DNA of 64,000 nt from Amia ocellicauda (Eukaryota > Chordata > Actinopteri > Amiiformes > Amiidae). The stretch's first letter is position 1. The number at the start of each line of letters is the position of its first letter. A program made the position numbers and the translations under genes. This document shows, one piece after another, positions 33,201-44,778 of the stretch. The DNA is taken from assembly GCF_036373705.1 (NCBI RefSeq), contig NC_089858.1, positions 36,853,137 through 36,917,136 on the forward strand, in the 5' to 3' direction. The notes under the pieces are model-generated. The model was not told where the DNA came from, searched no databases, and was given only the letters and a program-made list of their open reading frames with translations.

Positions 33201-34861
33201 TATTTGTGAGCGTGTAGGCATCACATTTACATTGTCATGTTATTTTAACAACACAATAATATATTTATAACATTATTTCTGTAGTTTTAATGCAATTTTT
33301 GTCTGTGTGGATGTCCTTAAATAACAAACGAGATGGCAGATGTTTATGCCATGAAGCCATTTGCAAGTTTTAAGAGAATATATATTAAAGTTCACAAATA
33401 GCATAATTCTTATATATTTAAAATGTTATAATTTGAAAACATTCAATATACTTTTTAATCTGTTGAAATGTTAATTAATTGAATTGACTTCATGTCATAA
33501 ATGAGTTACAACATTGTTGTTACGGTTTACTTTTTTTAAAATGGCATATGTTTACAGGTTTCCTGTATAACCTTAAAAATAGTTAATGTGCTGAATATAT
33601 TTAATATGTTTAAATCTTAAAATGTTTTACTGCTACTGTTTTATCAAAGCCCGTGCCTTGAGTGGAATTGTATTACATCATATTGACTGCTCACTTCTGA
33701 TTATTTACTGTTAATTAAAATTATATATATACATTTAGTGACTCTATCTCTCGGTTAAATACAGAATTATTTTTTTAAGTACATCTTTGTTACTGAGACT
33801 ATATTTAGATATCATCCCATATGAAATCTCACAGTATGTCATTCCAAGTAACAGTATCAGTCAGGTAGGACAACACAGATTTTTCTTGTAAAAATACTTA
33901 AGTCAGTGTCCTTGAGTTAAGGATACAACAATTTTTCAGACATTTCCCATCATTTTTCACTATTCAGCGTTATGTTTTGGGTGACTAACTTCACAAAATG
34001 CACTGGTGTCGATGGAAAACCCCAAATTTGTGAGATTAATTGTGATTTGTTTGTGATCAAACTATGAATACTTATAACCCACTTTATGCTGACAAAAAAC
34101 TAAAGTCAAATAATCTGCAAATCTATCATTGTTATCCGGTATGACATATTTGATACTAGAAATCATATGATTTATAATAAAAAAGTATAAATTATTATTT
34201 TCACAAATAAAACTTTTTGAAATATATGCATAACATTCTAATGAAGGGTAGAAAGAGCTTTAATTTATATTTTAAACTATATTTTTTTTACCATTTTAAA
34301 ATCCTTATTCGTCACTGACCCACATACACATACACAGCTCACTAGAACAGGGATGAGTTCAGATAACATTCAGGATAACTTGACATAAGTTATCTAAATT
34401 TAAAGTCCAGATGAGTAAATTACCATAGGATATAGCCTGATTTAGTTAAACCAGGTCCAAGGAACGAGGCCCAGCATACTAACATATTATCAACACTGAG
34501 ATGCACATAAATAAACTCACGAACTGACACACGATGTACACACACACACATTAGAAAACTCAAAGTCAACATTTAACACACAAATGAAAAAGCACCTTTT
34601 CAATACAACACACCTTAATGAGCATTAAAAAACATAGATATATGTATACAAATTATACAAATGCATTTGCTTGGAACCAAATATAATTAGCTAATTAAGC
34701 AATCCCTTGACATGGCAGACATTGTGTACTAATACAACCTATGCAAATCGGGGACATCAATTAATTAATTAAGGCAGACATTGACATATCAATAAATCTA
34801 TTAAGGAAAAACTCACAGTTTTTTTCTTCTTCTTGGTTGTAATTGGTTCGTAGACAGACAT
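25992..34861 (-). CDS. FSIP2 N-terminal-like protein with giant Ser/Thr-Pro repeat tail, 9 coding exons
   Basis: I joined exons 34,861-34,817, 32,409-32,287, 32,175-32,014, 31,925-31,836, 31,589-31,450, 31,157-31,106, 30,789-30,706, 30,599-30,533 and 30,355-25,992. All junctions are GT-AG and the frame is continuous, giving 1,708 residues. Residues 1-255 resemble the N-terminus of fibrous sheath-interacting protein 2 (FSIP2), a sperm-tail protein: '[11 protein letters not shown]', '[20 protein letters not shown]', 'PHLKEFY', then '[19 protein letters not shown]' and 'KNYMKQQ'. A helical, charged segment with '[20 protein letters not shown]' follows. After about 30 unique residues (from '[16 protein letters not shown]') the last exon encodes about 1,420 residues of [16 protein letters not shown] repeats, with about one [ST]P every three residues. 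The repeat exon follows a strong pyrimidine-rich acceptor and is in frame. The true FSIP2 C-terminal domain is absent. FSIP2 homology is by recognition of motifs; function is inferred. Confidence 0.8.
32494..34322. mobile_element. Putative non-autonomous DNA transposon with TGGGTCA inverted ends
   Basis: This 1.83-kb AT-rich block fills most of the first intron of the FSIP2-like gene. Its ends are inverted: TGGGTCAATAACG at the left and CGTCACTGACCCA at the right, matching at 11 of 13 positions. A second, subterminal motif TGTCATACCGGA occurs near 32,674 and in reverse complement near 34,137. Related TGTCATACCAG and TGTCATTCC copies lie between. No transposase frame is present and I see no clear target-site duplication. 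I do not recognise the family. Confidence 0.45.
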
Positions 34862-34960
34862 CGATAAACATTAATTACAACTTCTTTCGCTGCTTTCCTC
34901 CGACTGAGTGGTAGCTTGGCCTTACAGTATTCTTAAGTTACGGAGACCATTGTGATATAA

Positions 34961-34970
34961 CCATGGCAAC
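34961..34970 (-). promoter_or_regulatory. RFX X-box half site upstream of the FSIP2-like gene
   Basis: The minus strand reads GTTGCCATGG followed by TTAT. This is the complete 5' half of the X-box consensus (GTNRCC-N-RGYAAC) with a weaker second half. It lies about 100 bp before the start codon, the usual distance for X-boxes in ciliary genes. It supports a cilium or flagellum role but is only a motif match. Confidence 0.5.
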
Positions 34971-35041
34971 AAATCAGAACGCAGAGGGCGTGGTTAACAT
35001 AAAATGTCATACAGTGTCCCTGGCACAGTTCCAACACTCAT

Positions 35042-35053
35042 TGCGCCTGCGCA
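35042..35053 (-). promoter_or_regulatory. NRF1-like site upstream of the FSIP2-like gene
   Basis: TGCGCCTGCGCA matches the palindromic NRF1 motif at all but one position. It is about 180 bp upstream of the start codon and 70 bp upstream of the X-box half site, consistent with a TATA-less promoter here. Confidence 0.45.
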
Positions 35054-35756
35054 TAATCATATTTATATATACATTATTTTTATAATTATAATAATAGTGA
35101 CTATTAGGCTTAAAATAATAATTATAACTGATCATAAGGAAATGGCACACAAGACTAATAAAACTGTTTACTCATATCGTGTGCGTGTTTACTTGACAGA
35201 AAACAGTAAAACGATGTGAACGATGTTGAAAAAAATTAAATTTGAAAATCTACTGCAAACGTCACCCTACTAAATGTGTACATGTAAGGGAAACATAACT
35301 TTATCTGTGCACGTTTTTGATCATAATGTTGGTCATATTAGGAAACATACGTAGTATCCTGTATAATGTAATGATTTTCTGTGTTTTGTTTTCCTAAATG
35401 GGTTTTGCATATTTAAAATAGCTCATGCATGTGGTAGCTGTCTAGTACTGAACAAGGCTAGTCTACAAAATGCTTTCTGTTTACCAAACAAGCTGCTCAG
35501 ATTCAAATAAATTGACACTCTCTGGCATATGCTCTGCCCAATAGTGCTAATTAGTGTCTTCATGTATCAATAGTGTATTAGCAATTACGGTAGTTGGATG
35601 GACTGTATTCTGTTTGTAGCACTATTTGGCAGTGACACAACTTCGCGTTCATGGGTGCTAAATATTAGCAGGTATCACTATTTGGCATAACATCCGGTCA
35701 GCCCACATTCCAATTAGAGCGCACCCACGTCAGATCTGTAAAAACAAGACATCGAG

Positions 35757-35993
35757 ACCTGTCCACCTGCTGTCCACCCTGTCCACCTGCTGTCCACCCC
35801 TGTCCACCTGCTGTCCACCTACTGTCCACCCTGTCCACCCCTGTCCACCTGCTGTCCACCTACTGTCCACCCCTGTCCACCTACTGTCTACCCCTCTCCA
35901 CCTGCGGTCCACCTACTGTTCACCTGCTGTCCACCTACTGTCCACCCCTGTCCACCTACTGTCCACCTGCTGTCCACCTGCTGTCCACCCGTG
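35757..35993. repeat. GTCCACC minisatellite
   Basis: About 235 bp of tandem, slightly variable units built from CTGTCCACC followed by TGC, TAC or CC, i.e. 9-12 bp per unit. It sits between the FSIP2-like promoter and the upstream gck exon and encodes nothing recognisable. Confidence 0.95.
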
Positions 35994-36960
35994 TTAGACG
36001 GATGAAGTGACAGGGAGGTTAAATAAGGTGAGACACTGCGAAGCACCCAAATGAGACGCAGTTGCCGACCTGCCCCTGTCACAAAGTGCTACAAGACCAA
36101 TGTTTTCCTATCTGATTTTGCTCCATTTAACAATTCCCTACTATCCCTTCGCTTCATCGATAAGTGTTTTCCATACCATAAGGTGAGCGTCCAGCGAATG
36201 ATTTCCAGAGCAACAGATTCACCATGTCTTGGCAACGGCCGGGGGTGGTCGTCAGCAGGTCGGGGGTCTCAGGCAAGGGGTGGCTTTGCGACGGTTGCTG
36301 CGGAGACGATAGGCAGTCCCCATTTTATTCAAACAAACGCAGCTACGTCCTTCTTGTGACTATAAAACAAGGAGGGAGATTAAGTGTGTTTCCAAACGTG
36401 CAAATGAAGGGGAAGCGCGCCACGTGTCCCCGGAGTTATTAGAATAAACAGCAGCGCCGGGAGGACGAGCACACGTGTGTCCCAGATCATGAACATGACA
36501 TACATATAGTCTTAGTTAACTTCATCAACACAGCATGGCCTCAAAATAGACACACTGCTAGGGCGAGATCACAGACTCATTGATGTACTTTTTTTGTATG
36601 GTTGGAAAAGCAATTCTGCATCTCAGCCGGCACAACTGAGGACCAGGCCACGGCAGGGATCATTGCAAAAGGGACACCGACCAACCGGAGCAATAAAGCA
36701 GTGGATTGAGGTGAAAATTGGCATTTCTTGCTTCTTGGGGTACAAATCCACTGGGATGAGCAATTCATGTCACGCATCTCCTTTAGAGTAAATTGGAGTG
36801 GAAATGAATCCATGGCGGAATAGCGACGTTTCTGAAGAGTCTGGGAGGAATGAATGCAAATGACGGGACTTGCACAATGAAGAGAGGAGCAGTCTGAATG
36901 CGTTGCAGCTCTCCTGGGACCACATGCAAGGTCGACACCGTATACTTTGCAGATAAAAAC
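35994..36960. other. Intergenic, no gene seen
   Basis: Mixed-composition sequence with some GC-rich parts (about 36,225-36,300) but no exon I can support on either strand. Confidence 0.45.
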
Positions 36961-36970
36961 CTGGTAGTTC

Positions 36971-37011
36971 TGTGTGTGTGTGTGTGTGTGTGTGTGGGGG
37001 GGGGGGGGGGG
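36971..37011. repeat. (TG)n followed by a run of 16 G
   Basis: About 13 TG units run straight into an unbroken G16 tract, ending 55 bp upstream of a TATATAA box. Poly-G tracts of this length are unusual in otherwise AT-rich flanking DNA and are prone to length change. Confidence 0.95.
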
Positions 37012-37065
37012 TAATTGACTACCTTAATTAAAAAATAACAACGACATAAGAAATAGACAGCAGCC

Positions 37066-37072
37066 TATATAA
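37066..37072 (+). promoter_or_regulatory. gck: TATA box of the candidate upstream gck promoter
   Basis: TATATAA lies about 140 bp before the ATG of the candidate upstream gck exon, which would place the transcription start near 37,097 and give a roughly 110-nt 5' UTR without an intron. The assignment depends on the exon being real. Confidence 0.4.
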
Positions 37073-37206
37073 CTAAAAAACAGACTGCACGAAACACACG
37101 CAGACAGCAGCAGTGTTGAAACGCGTGTCAGTTTGTTAGAGAGGTAATACAGGCAGTGCGGCACGATCCAGCCCATTCGCACCCAGCGCCCCGCACAGCA
37201 GCACCC

Positions 37207-37251
37207 ATGACCGGCGGAGGAAGCACCATGGACCACCATATGATGGAGAAG
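37207..37251 (+). CDS. gck: Candidate alternative (neuroendocrine-type) first coding exon of gck
   Basis: An ATG opens a 15-codon frame, MTGGGSTMDHHMMEK, which ends at a clean donor GAGAAG|GTGAGG in phase 0. The first shared gck exon (45,702) begins in the same phase, so joining them gives a 465-aa enzyme. In mammals the pancreatic/neuroendocrine isoform likewise begins at a far-upstream exon encoding exactly 15 residues that ends in Glu-Lys, giving 465 aa. Here the exon lies 7.6 kb upstream of the other first exon, in the same orientation, behind a TATATAA box. The peptide itself is not conserved. Identification rests on position, length, phase and the EK ending. Confidence 0.5.
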
Positions 37252-38197
37252 GTGAGGTTTAACCCGTCCAATTTTACTAATGTAATATTACAGGGAAATA
37301 TATCATTGAAATCGGCGATCACGCTTAGTACGTCCAATGATCCCTGGATCGCGCAGTTATTAACGGGGCGTGTGAGCTCCTCTGGACTGGACTCTTCTAG
37401 TCAGAGATGCTTAAAAATATTGACGTCACCGACCGCAGCAACAATCTCGATATTTCACTTTCCAGGCTTGAACCACATTGCACGTTTTTTATTCCCTCCC
37501 TGTAAATGTTACCACGAGTTTTAATGCATTGCTTGCGCTATCAGTTTATTACGATGAGCTTGCAAATAATATTATTGTCATAATTATTTTGTGGCGGATA
37601 TATATATATATATACTCCACAAACTTTCACCTTGAGGAGTGCACTAATACGATTGAGTGTAATAATGGTACAGTTCAGGTAGGCAATTTCAGCAGTCATA
37701 TTTTGAGAGTTATAAAATGGCAGTATTATTAACACATCTTTACATTTTAAGCTAATCTTTGTGGTGTATTATAAAAATTGTATTATGTATAAGACAGTTA
37801 ATTGGTTTGCACTCGGGGTTCCTGGGGATGTAGTTTTATCAGTCCTTACTATACATCTGACGTTTTACTCATACTTTAACCCTGTTTAAAGTTACATACA
37901 CGTTTAGCAATAATATAATATATAATATATAAGATATATAATATATTTAGCAATAATATATATATATATATATATATTACATTATGCTGTCCTAGTCTGA
38001 ATATTAAATGTTTTGTTTTCAAAACATGTTAGAGTGATCACTTTATTTCAGTTTTAAAACCTTTATAAAACCCTCCTCTCTGAAAATATATAGGAGGTAA
38101 TGGTCAGTGCTATGCCTCATTTTGGCTGTTTTTTCTTAAGAGTTGTGTTGTATATTCTTAGTCTGGGATGTTGTAGAATCTGACATAGAAATACCAC

Positions 38198-38199
<2 letters not shown>

Positions 38200-38242
<43 letters not shown>

Positions 38243-38342
38243 CATGCGTGCGTGCGTGTGTGTGTGTTCATGCGTGTGTGTGTGTGTGTGTTCATGCGTG
38301 TGTGTGTGTGTGTGTGTTCATGCGTGCGTGCGTGTGTGTGTT
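38200..38342. repeat. (TG)n microsatellite with TTCATGCG-punctuated higher-order units
   Basis: A long TG run is followed by repeated blocks of TGTGTG ending in TTCATGCGTG, recurring about every 32 bp. The poly-Cys/Val open frames across it are repeat artefacts. Confidence 0.95.
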
Positions 38343-38814
38343 CCTACAGTTTTACCATTAGTCACACTGTTCTGCCCCCCACCAACCTTTGAATAGGGCA
38401 GTGAACTGTGACTCATTGATGCCATCTACGTACATGTTACAGTACGAGAGCTCTAATTGTGTTTAATAAATCATGATAATCATCCCTACCAGGGTTCCTG
38501 GGACAATTTCAAGTGATGTCTGTATTTGGTGTGTGGCGCTAAGCACACACACTCCACCTGAATTCATAGTCAGACGAGAATTTCTCATAGTTTTTCTTTC
38601 TTTCCTTTCGCTTTCCTACTTTTGTCTTTCACAAACCCCATAACAGAGATGAATTTTCACCAAGCAGACAGTCAGTTATTTTAGATGCAGGCACTGCACT
38701 GCTAAATATGGTCGTCTTGTAGACCACAGCAATGCATTGACATGTTAGCTTTACTGCAGTGCTTCAAGTGCTTCAAATCACCCCCAATGAAAGGAAAGAA
38801 TACAGACATGTTCT

Positions 38815-38870
38815 TTTTTAATTTATTTTTATTTCTTGGCAGACGGCCTTATCCAGTCTGGAGAGCCCTT
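38815..38870 (-). mobile_element. SINE 3'-tail fragment
   Basis: TTGGCAGACGGCCTTATCC is the reverse complement of the conserved 'GGATAAGGGCGTCTGCTAA' tail shared by several fish SINE families. Only the tail region is recognisable. Confidence 0.55.
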
Positions 38871-41800
38871 ATTTTTATCATTACAAAGTGGAAGCCTTGC
38901 TCTTGATGCCTTTCCAAAAAGTACGGCCCTGTTTATGTTCAAAGATGTGCAAACAGTCTGCAAATTGTTCCACTTCACTTCTCCTCGTGACCGGCCATCT
39001 CTTAGCTACAGCAGACATTGAGCTAAAACAGGAGGAAACATGTAGAACTAGCTAATATAAAATAAAAGGATGAGTTCTGTGGGGTGAGTCTCTTTAATAC
39101 ACTGTCTTGACTAGTTTCTGCAGTGCTGGAGGATTGTGTGTGTGCATGTGTGCAATTTGTGATGACATTTCAGTGCAGAGAAGCTGGTGCTACTGACCCA
39201 GGATGCTTGTCCTTGAAACAGAGAGTCAAATCTAAATATAAACTGCAGTTTGTGTTGATAAGCTGGAGTAGTGTACACAGTAACCGCTGGCACGAGGCTG
39301 CAATCTGATTCACGCAGGTCATGGATTCATTAAACCCCCAGAGGTCCCTGCCTAGAAACCTGTTCAACCTGCAGTTAGGACTGGGCGATACACCGGTATC
39401 AAATTTGTACCAATATATATTTTTTAATGACTTTAAGGATTATACCAGTATTTCATTTTTTTGCATCATTTCCAGTTACATACAGATCCCAAATGAAGAT
39501 AAGTGTCTAAAGGGAAGAAAACTATTGGTGTACACCATTCATTTGAACAAACAATAGATATCTGATATTTATTCCTATACTAAAATAGGTTTTGTTTCAT
39601 CACCGTGCTCACTTCAAGTCTCATGGTCTGACCCATTTGGACTGCATAGGGAATTCTCAAAATGAGGGATCTGTACAGATATTGTAATTTGGACTACATT
39701 TACTTAAAACATATATTTTTTTAAAGAGAACTTCAGATTAAACCACTTAAGTCCCGTCCAGCTTGTTCGATAGCCTTTACAAACCCTCCCTGATTGGCCA
39801 GTTTGCATTGTCACGCCGTCCCATTTTTTGTTTTTCACTCATTAGGAACAGGTAGTAGGTGCTCTTAACTGACGGTAGAAAGAGCCAAGCAGGTGAAACT
39901 TCATCCCAATCAAGTGCCAGGTGTTTATTGCAATAGGTGATCCCTATTGCCTAATTAATGTCATTATTTACTCAGGTAGGCTCATGGAAAACTTTAATAT
40001 TTTATTTTTAGAGCCGATAACTTACATAATTCAAAACATTGAACTCACAGAACATTTCAGAGTCTGGAGAGCAGTGTTCAATTCACCCAGTTAATTGTTT
40101 CATTAACCAATTAAGGAGCCAAGAGCTGGGCTGGAATGGGACCCGGCAGACACTGTGGGACAATGGAGGATTTTCTAAAAAAATGTAAATACAAATACAG
40201 AAAATAATGCATAGTACTGTTATTCACCCAGTATAAAACAGTCTAATGTTACTTCTGCAGCAATACGTCTGACCTATATTTAAGTAGTTGTGCTGTCTGT
40301 TGCTTCAGGTTGACCAGTTTCCCTAAAGTAAATACATTTAGGATTGTTATAAGTGCCCTTTTATTCATGTTAATGCGATATTATCTTTAGATCTTCTAAA
40401 TATAAGGTATTTAACTTATGATAAGTTATTAAAAGTATCTACGACATTTAAGTGAGAGGAAGATGTTTTGTGCTGTTAATTGTCTTTTTCTGCTGTATGG
40501 CTATAACCAATAAAATGCTAGAGCTGACTTTTATATGTTTTTGCTCATTTATGGGCATGTAAGGTGGCAGGATAGCTCCCAATTCACGAAGTGGGGAGAA
40601 TAACACGTTGAGTTATAACATTAAAGTCACCTAAGAAAGGGTGGCAACCTTGGCAACACATCAAATGGGAATATATTGTTGTGGCATAAACCATATATCT
40701 TATGTTACATCTAGAATTCTGCAATATGCTTTTTGGACCATATAGACCACCCCTCTGGTGCGAGAGGCTGTCACCTCACGTAGCGGATGTAGACTGTGCA
40801 CTGCGTTCTCATCAAACACAGTCCAGACCGTTGCTTGGTACTTTAAAATGCCCACAGACAGAAGAGGGATTAAATCTGTCTCTTCACAGTCTTGGCAGTT
40901 TGATGCTGCTTAGTTTCTCCATTGTGGAATTGCAAAATTCCCTGCAGGATCAATGGGAACATTTTGCAATAGCCTCACACATTTGTGCTAATTTACTTCC
41001 CGATTGAGCACACACTTAACAGTTGACACACTTAACTGGCCCCTGGCATTCAACTGTGTCCACACTATTGCTCATATGGGCTGAAGCCGAGATCAGCAAG
41101 TCCCAGCCATAACCTCCCTCACTCTTCCGATCTGGTGTACCTCAGGCCAGTGGCTTGACCAGATAAACACAGGGGAGCCATTTTTAGTTACAAAGTGAGA
41201 AGTCAAGGACAAATTTCCTGGCTGAAAAGAATGTCTCCAAATATTATGAAACCTGCACAGAGATATGGAACACAACTCATTATCCCCCAGATCCTCACGC
41301 AAATTCGGCATTTTCAAAACGTTTCCCTGTGCCTTCATTTTCTTTGTCCCTCTATTCGACCCATGAGCGCTTTTTATTTGGTGGAGATTATTTTGATCAG
41401 GTGAGATGTAGTAGCACTTTACTCGGGCAATGGGAAAACACTTAAATATAGGATCTTGTCTAATAAATCAATGTAATATCCCAGCGGATGCAGAGGTGTG
41501 AGCTCAGCAGAGAGTTAAACATTAAAGGATGTTGATGGATTGTTGGACAAGTCAGGTTTCCCGTAAATTAGATCAGCGTCAGCTTCCACGTGTGACCGTG
41601 TTCAACTGAATCTTGGTTGCCTGGAGCATATTGTAGACACAGTCATGGTGGTTAGTGAAAACTAAGTGTTTTCTTCTTATTGAAGCACTAATAGCTGTTT
41701 TTACACTTACACTTCTTCACACACAGTTACCGGGTTCTGGGAGGTGGTGGTGGGGGTGTGGGGGTGTGTGCTGAACTACCTTGTGATGATGCTATTATAC

Positions 41801-42683
41801 TTTAACAGAAAACAACGCTAGTAACATCCCTCTGTTGTTGTCCATGGAAATCGAGTGCGGAAAAGGTCGTAAACACTCAAGCTGGCCGAGTTGTTTGTGT
41901 TTTGTTTGTAATGGGGGAACAAGAGCTAGAACAAAGTCAGGCAATTTCCTGTCATCTCCCTGTTCTTTCTTCTCTCATCCCATAACAATTTGAAACACTA
42001 AGATTAACCACGCAGAGGAGAATTATGAGATCTATCAAAAGTTTTTTCCTTCTTTGGGCCACTGTAAAGCAGCTGCCTTGCCATACTTTTCTTTTTAACC
42101 TTATTTTCATTAACCATTGTAATCAAATGCACGCTTCCATTTAGCCTGACCAAACTGACTAAATACTAAAAAGAACCAAGGGTAGGATTTTGGATCTCTA
42201 ACGAACCTTGACAGCACTTAGTCTTGTCCTACTTGTCCACAGACATAATAGACAGGGTAAGAGGAGCTGTGTGTTGACAATGCTGTTAGGCTGCTAATCA
42301 CACTCTTTAAAATGCTGCTAGTGAACAGATGATTGTGTGTCATCAGCGAGCACATTAAGAGGGCGGTACTTACCGGATTTCACATGGATTCAGGGTTAAT
42401 TATTACAGATCATTCTAGCAGTGTCAAAGCAGGCTGGGCCAATAGAAATGTGCTCTGAAAACGTGCGAGATCTTAATTGCAGTCATTCAATCCCATCACC
42501 ACCAAGTAAGGTTAAACACAAACTGAAGCCCAGCAAACAAGTGTATATAATCTGTACTTATTTACACATTTTAGTTAATTTTCATGCATCTTACCTTAAT
42601 AATGTTAATGTGGTTGTGGATTAAAACAAAGTGTTTTGTGAAGTTTTATTTCTGTACAGAGGGAGAATAAAAGCAAGCATAGA

Positions 42684-44235
42684 TACACTAACGTTCAAAA
42701 GTTTGGGGTCACTTAGAAATGTCCTTGTTTTCCATGAAAACATACATGAAATGAGTTTGAATAGGAAATATAGCAAAATGAATAGGAAATATAGTCATTG
42801 GCAAAGTTAGAAATAGTGATTTTTAATTGAAATAATAATTGTGTGCTTCAAACTTTGCTTTCATCAAAGAATCCTCCATTTGCAGCAATTACAGCCTTGC
42901 AGACCTTTGGAATTCTAGTTGTCAGTTTGTTGAGGTAATCTGAAGAGATTTCACCCCATACTTCCTGAAGCACCTCCCACAAGTTGGGTTGGCTTGATGG
43001 GCACTTCTTATGTACCATACAGTCAAGCTGCTCCCACAACAGCTCAATAGCGTTGAGATTCGGTGACTGCGCTGGCCACTCCATTATAGACAAAATATCA
43101 GCTGACTGCTTCTTCCTAAATAGGTCTTGCATAGTTTGGAGCTGTGCTTTGGGTCATTGTCCTGTTGTACGAGGAAATTGGCTCCAAACAAGTGCCGTCT
43201 ACAGGGTATGGCATGTCGTTGCAAAATGGAGTGATAGCCTTCCTTCTTCAAGATCCCTTTTACCCTGTACAAATCTCCCACTTTAACAGCACCAAAGCAC
43301 CCCCAGACCATCACATTGCTTCCACCATGCTTGACAGATGGCATCAAACACTCCTTCAGCAACTTTTCATTTGGTCTGCGTCTCACGAGTGTTCTTCTTT
43401 GTGATCCGAACACCTCAAACTTAGATTCGTCTGTCCTTTTTCCAATCTTGCTCTGTCCAGTGTCTGTGTTCTTTTGCCCATCTTAATCTTTTCTTTGTAT
43501 TGGCCAGTCTGAGATATGGCTTTTTCTTTGCAACTCTGCCTAGAAGGCCAGCATCCCGGAGTCACCTCTGCACTGTTGACGGTCAGACTGGTGTTTTGCA
43601 GGTACTATTTAATGAAGCTGCCAGTTGAGGACCTGTGAGGCGTCTGTTTCTCAAACTAGACACACAATGTGTTTGTCCTCTTGCTCAGTTGTGCACCAGG
43701 GCCTCCCACTCCTCTTTCTATTCTGGTTAGAGCCAGTTTGCACTGTTCTGTGAAGGGAGTAGTACACAGCGTTGTACGAGATCTTCAGTTTCTTGGCAAT
43801 TTCTCGAATGGAATAACCTTAATTTCTCAGAACAAGAATAGACTGACCATTTTGAGCCTGTAATCGAACCCACAATTGTTGATGCTCCAGATACTCAACT
43901 AGTCTAAAGAAAGCCAGTTTGATTGCTTCTTTAATCAGCACAACAGTTTTCGACTGTGCTAACATAATTACAAAAGGGATTTCTAATGATCAATTAGCCT
44001 TCCTAGAAATGATAAACTTGGACTAGCAAACACAACTTGCCATTGGAACACAGGACTGATAGTTGCTGATAATGGGCCTCTGTACGCCTATGTAGATATT
44101 CCATTACAAATCAGCCGTTTCCAGCTACAATAGTCATTTACAACATTAACCATGTCTACACTGTATTTCTGATCAATTAGATTTTGGAAAAAAAAAATGC
44201 ATTTCTTTGACCCCAAACATTTGAACGGTAGTGTA
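42684..44235 (-). mobile_element. Tc1/mariner DNA transposon (copy D), inactive
   Basis: The element is 1.55 kb long with inverted ends TACACTAACGTTCAAAAG (left) and the reverse complement of TACACTACCGTTCAAATG (right), each followed by TTTGGGGTCA. The transposase is on the minus strand. Its three other relatives in this window have different termini, so this is a separate subfamily. It lies about 660 bp upstream of the downstream gck first exon. Confidence 0.94.
42848..43890 (-). pseudogene. Broken Tc1 transposase (copy D)
   Basis: Read on the minus strand, the middle part (43,413-43,084) has 'MPSVKHGGSNVMVWGCFG' and 'LVQQDNDPKHSSK', the second catalytic aspartate. The C-terminal part (43,132-42,848) has 'WPAQSPNLNAIELLWEQLD', which holds the catalytic glutamate. 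The two are in different frames, and the N-terminal DNA-binding region upstream is interrupted by stops. Not functional. Confidence 0.88.
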
Positions 44236-44778
44236 GCTTTAAAGTTTCAATTATTGCTTTTTCTGGGTTCTGGGTAAATGACTTCCAAATATAGTTGTGA
44301 ATTAAATTATTCAGGATACACTGATGTGACGAGAGTAATTTAAAAATGAGAATTGCTCACCTAAAAAAAAAAGCTAACCTACAATACATAGAGGTATCAA
44401 AATGAACTGAGAAATGAAGGGAGACGCAGTTGGAATCATGCATTGCCATTCTGTGTATTCTGTGTGTTCATTTATAAACTTGCAATTGCAATGCCCTTTG
44501 AATCAGGTGGTTTACCAGGTCTGGGTCAATGCCTTTACTATAAATATAACTACTTTAGAAAAATAAACAGTATTTCTAAAATTACCAACTAGACATTTGG
44601 CCTTGACCTAATGCAATCTCTACAATCAAGTTTAGTAACTCTTTTGAGATAAGAGGGGAAGTTGACCTTGACTGGTAAGACTGGGATGAGTCTGTGAGTG
44701 TGTGTGTGTGTGTCTGATGGTGTAAGTGTGTGCTGTTGACTTAATCTGACCAGCCCACCCCCACCCCCCGTCTTCTGC

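Larger units (their letters stand above)
37252..42683. other. Long gene-free stretch between the two gck first exons
   Basis: No coding exon is recognised on either strand. It contains AT-rich DNA, a (TA)n run near 37,600 and 37,915-37,978, GT-rich repeats at 38,200-38,342 and a reversed SINE tail near 38,835. If the upstream exon is real, this is the gck first intron and may hold regulatory elements that I cannot identify by eye. Confidence 0.5.

Noticed and set aside
36051-36442. Overlapping plus-strand open frames of 72-102 codons
   Set aside because: No homology, no consistent frame and no splice pair. They are likely chance frames in moderately GC-rich DNA.
38143-38396. Poly-Cys/Val open frames
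   Set aside because: They are translations of the (TG)n microsatellite, as are similar frames at 24,241 and 25,532.
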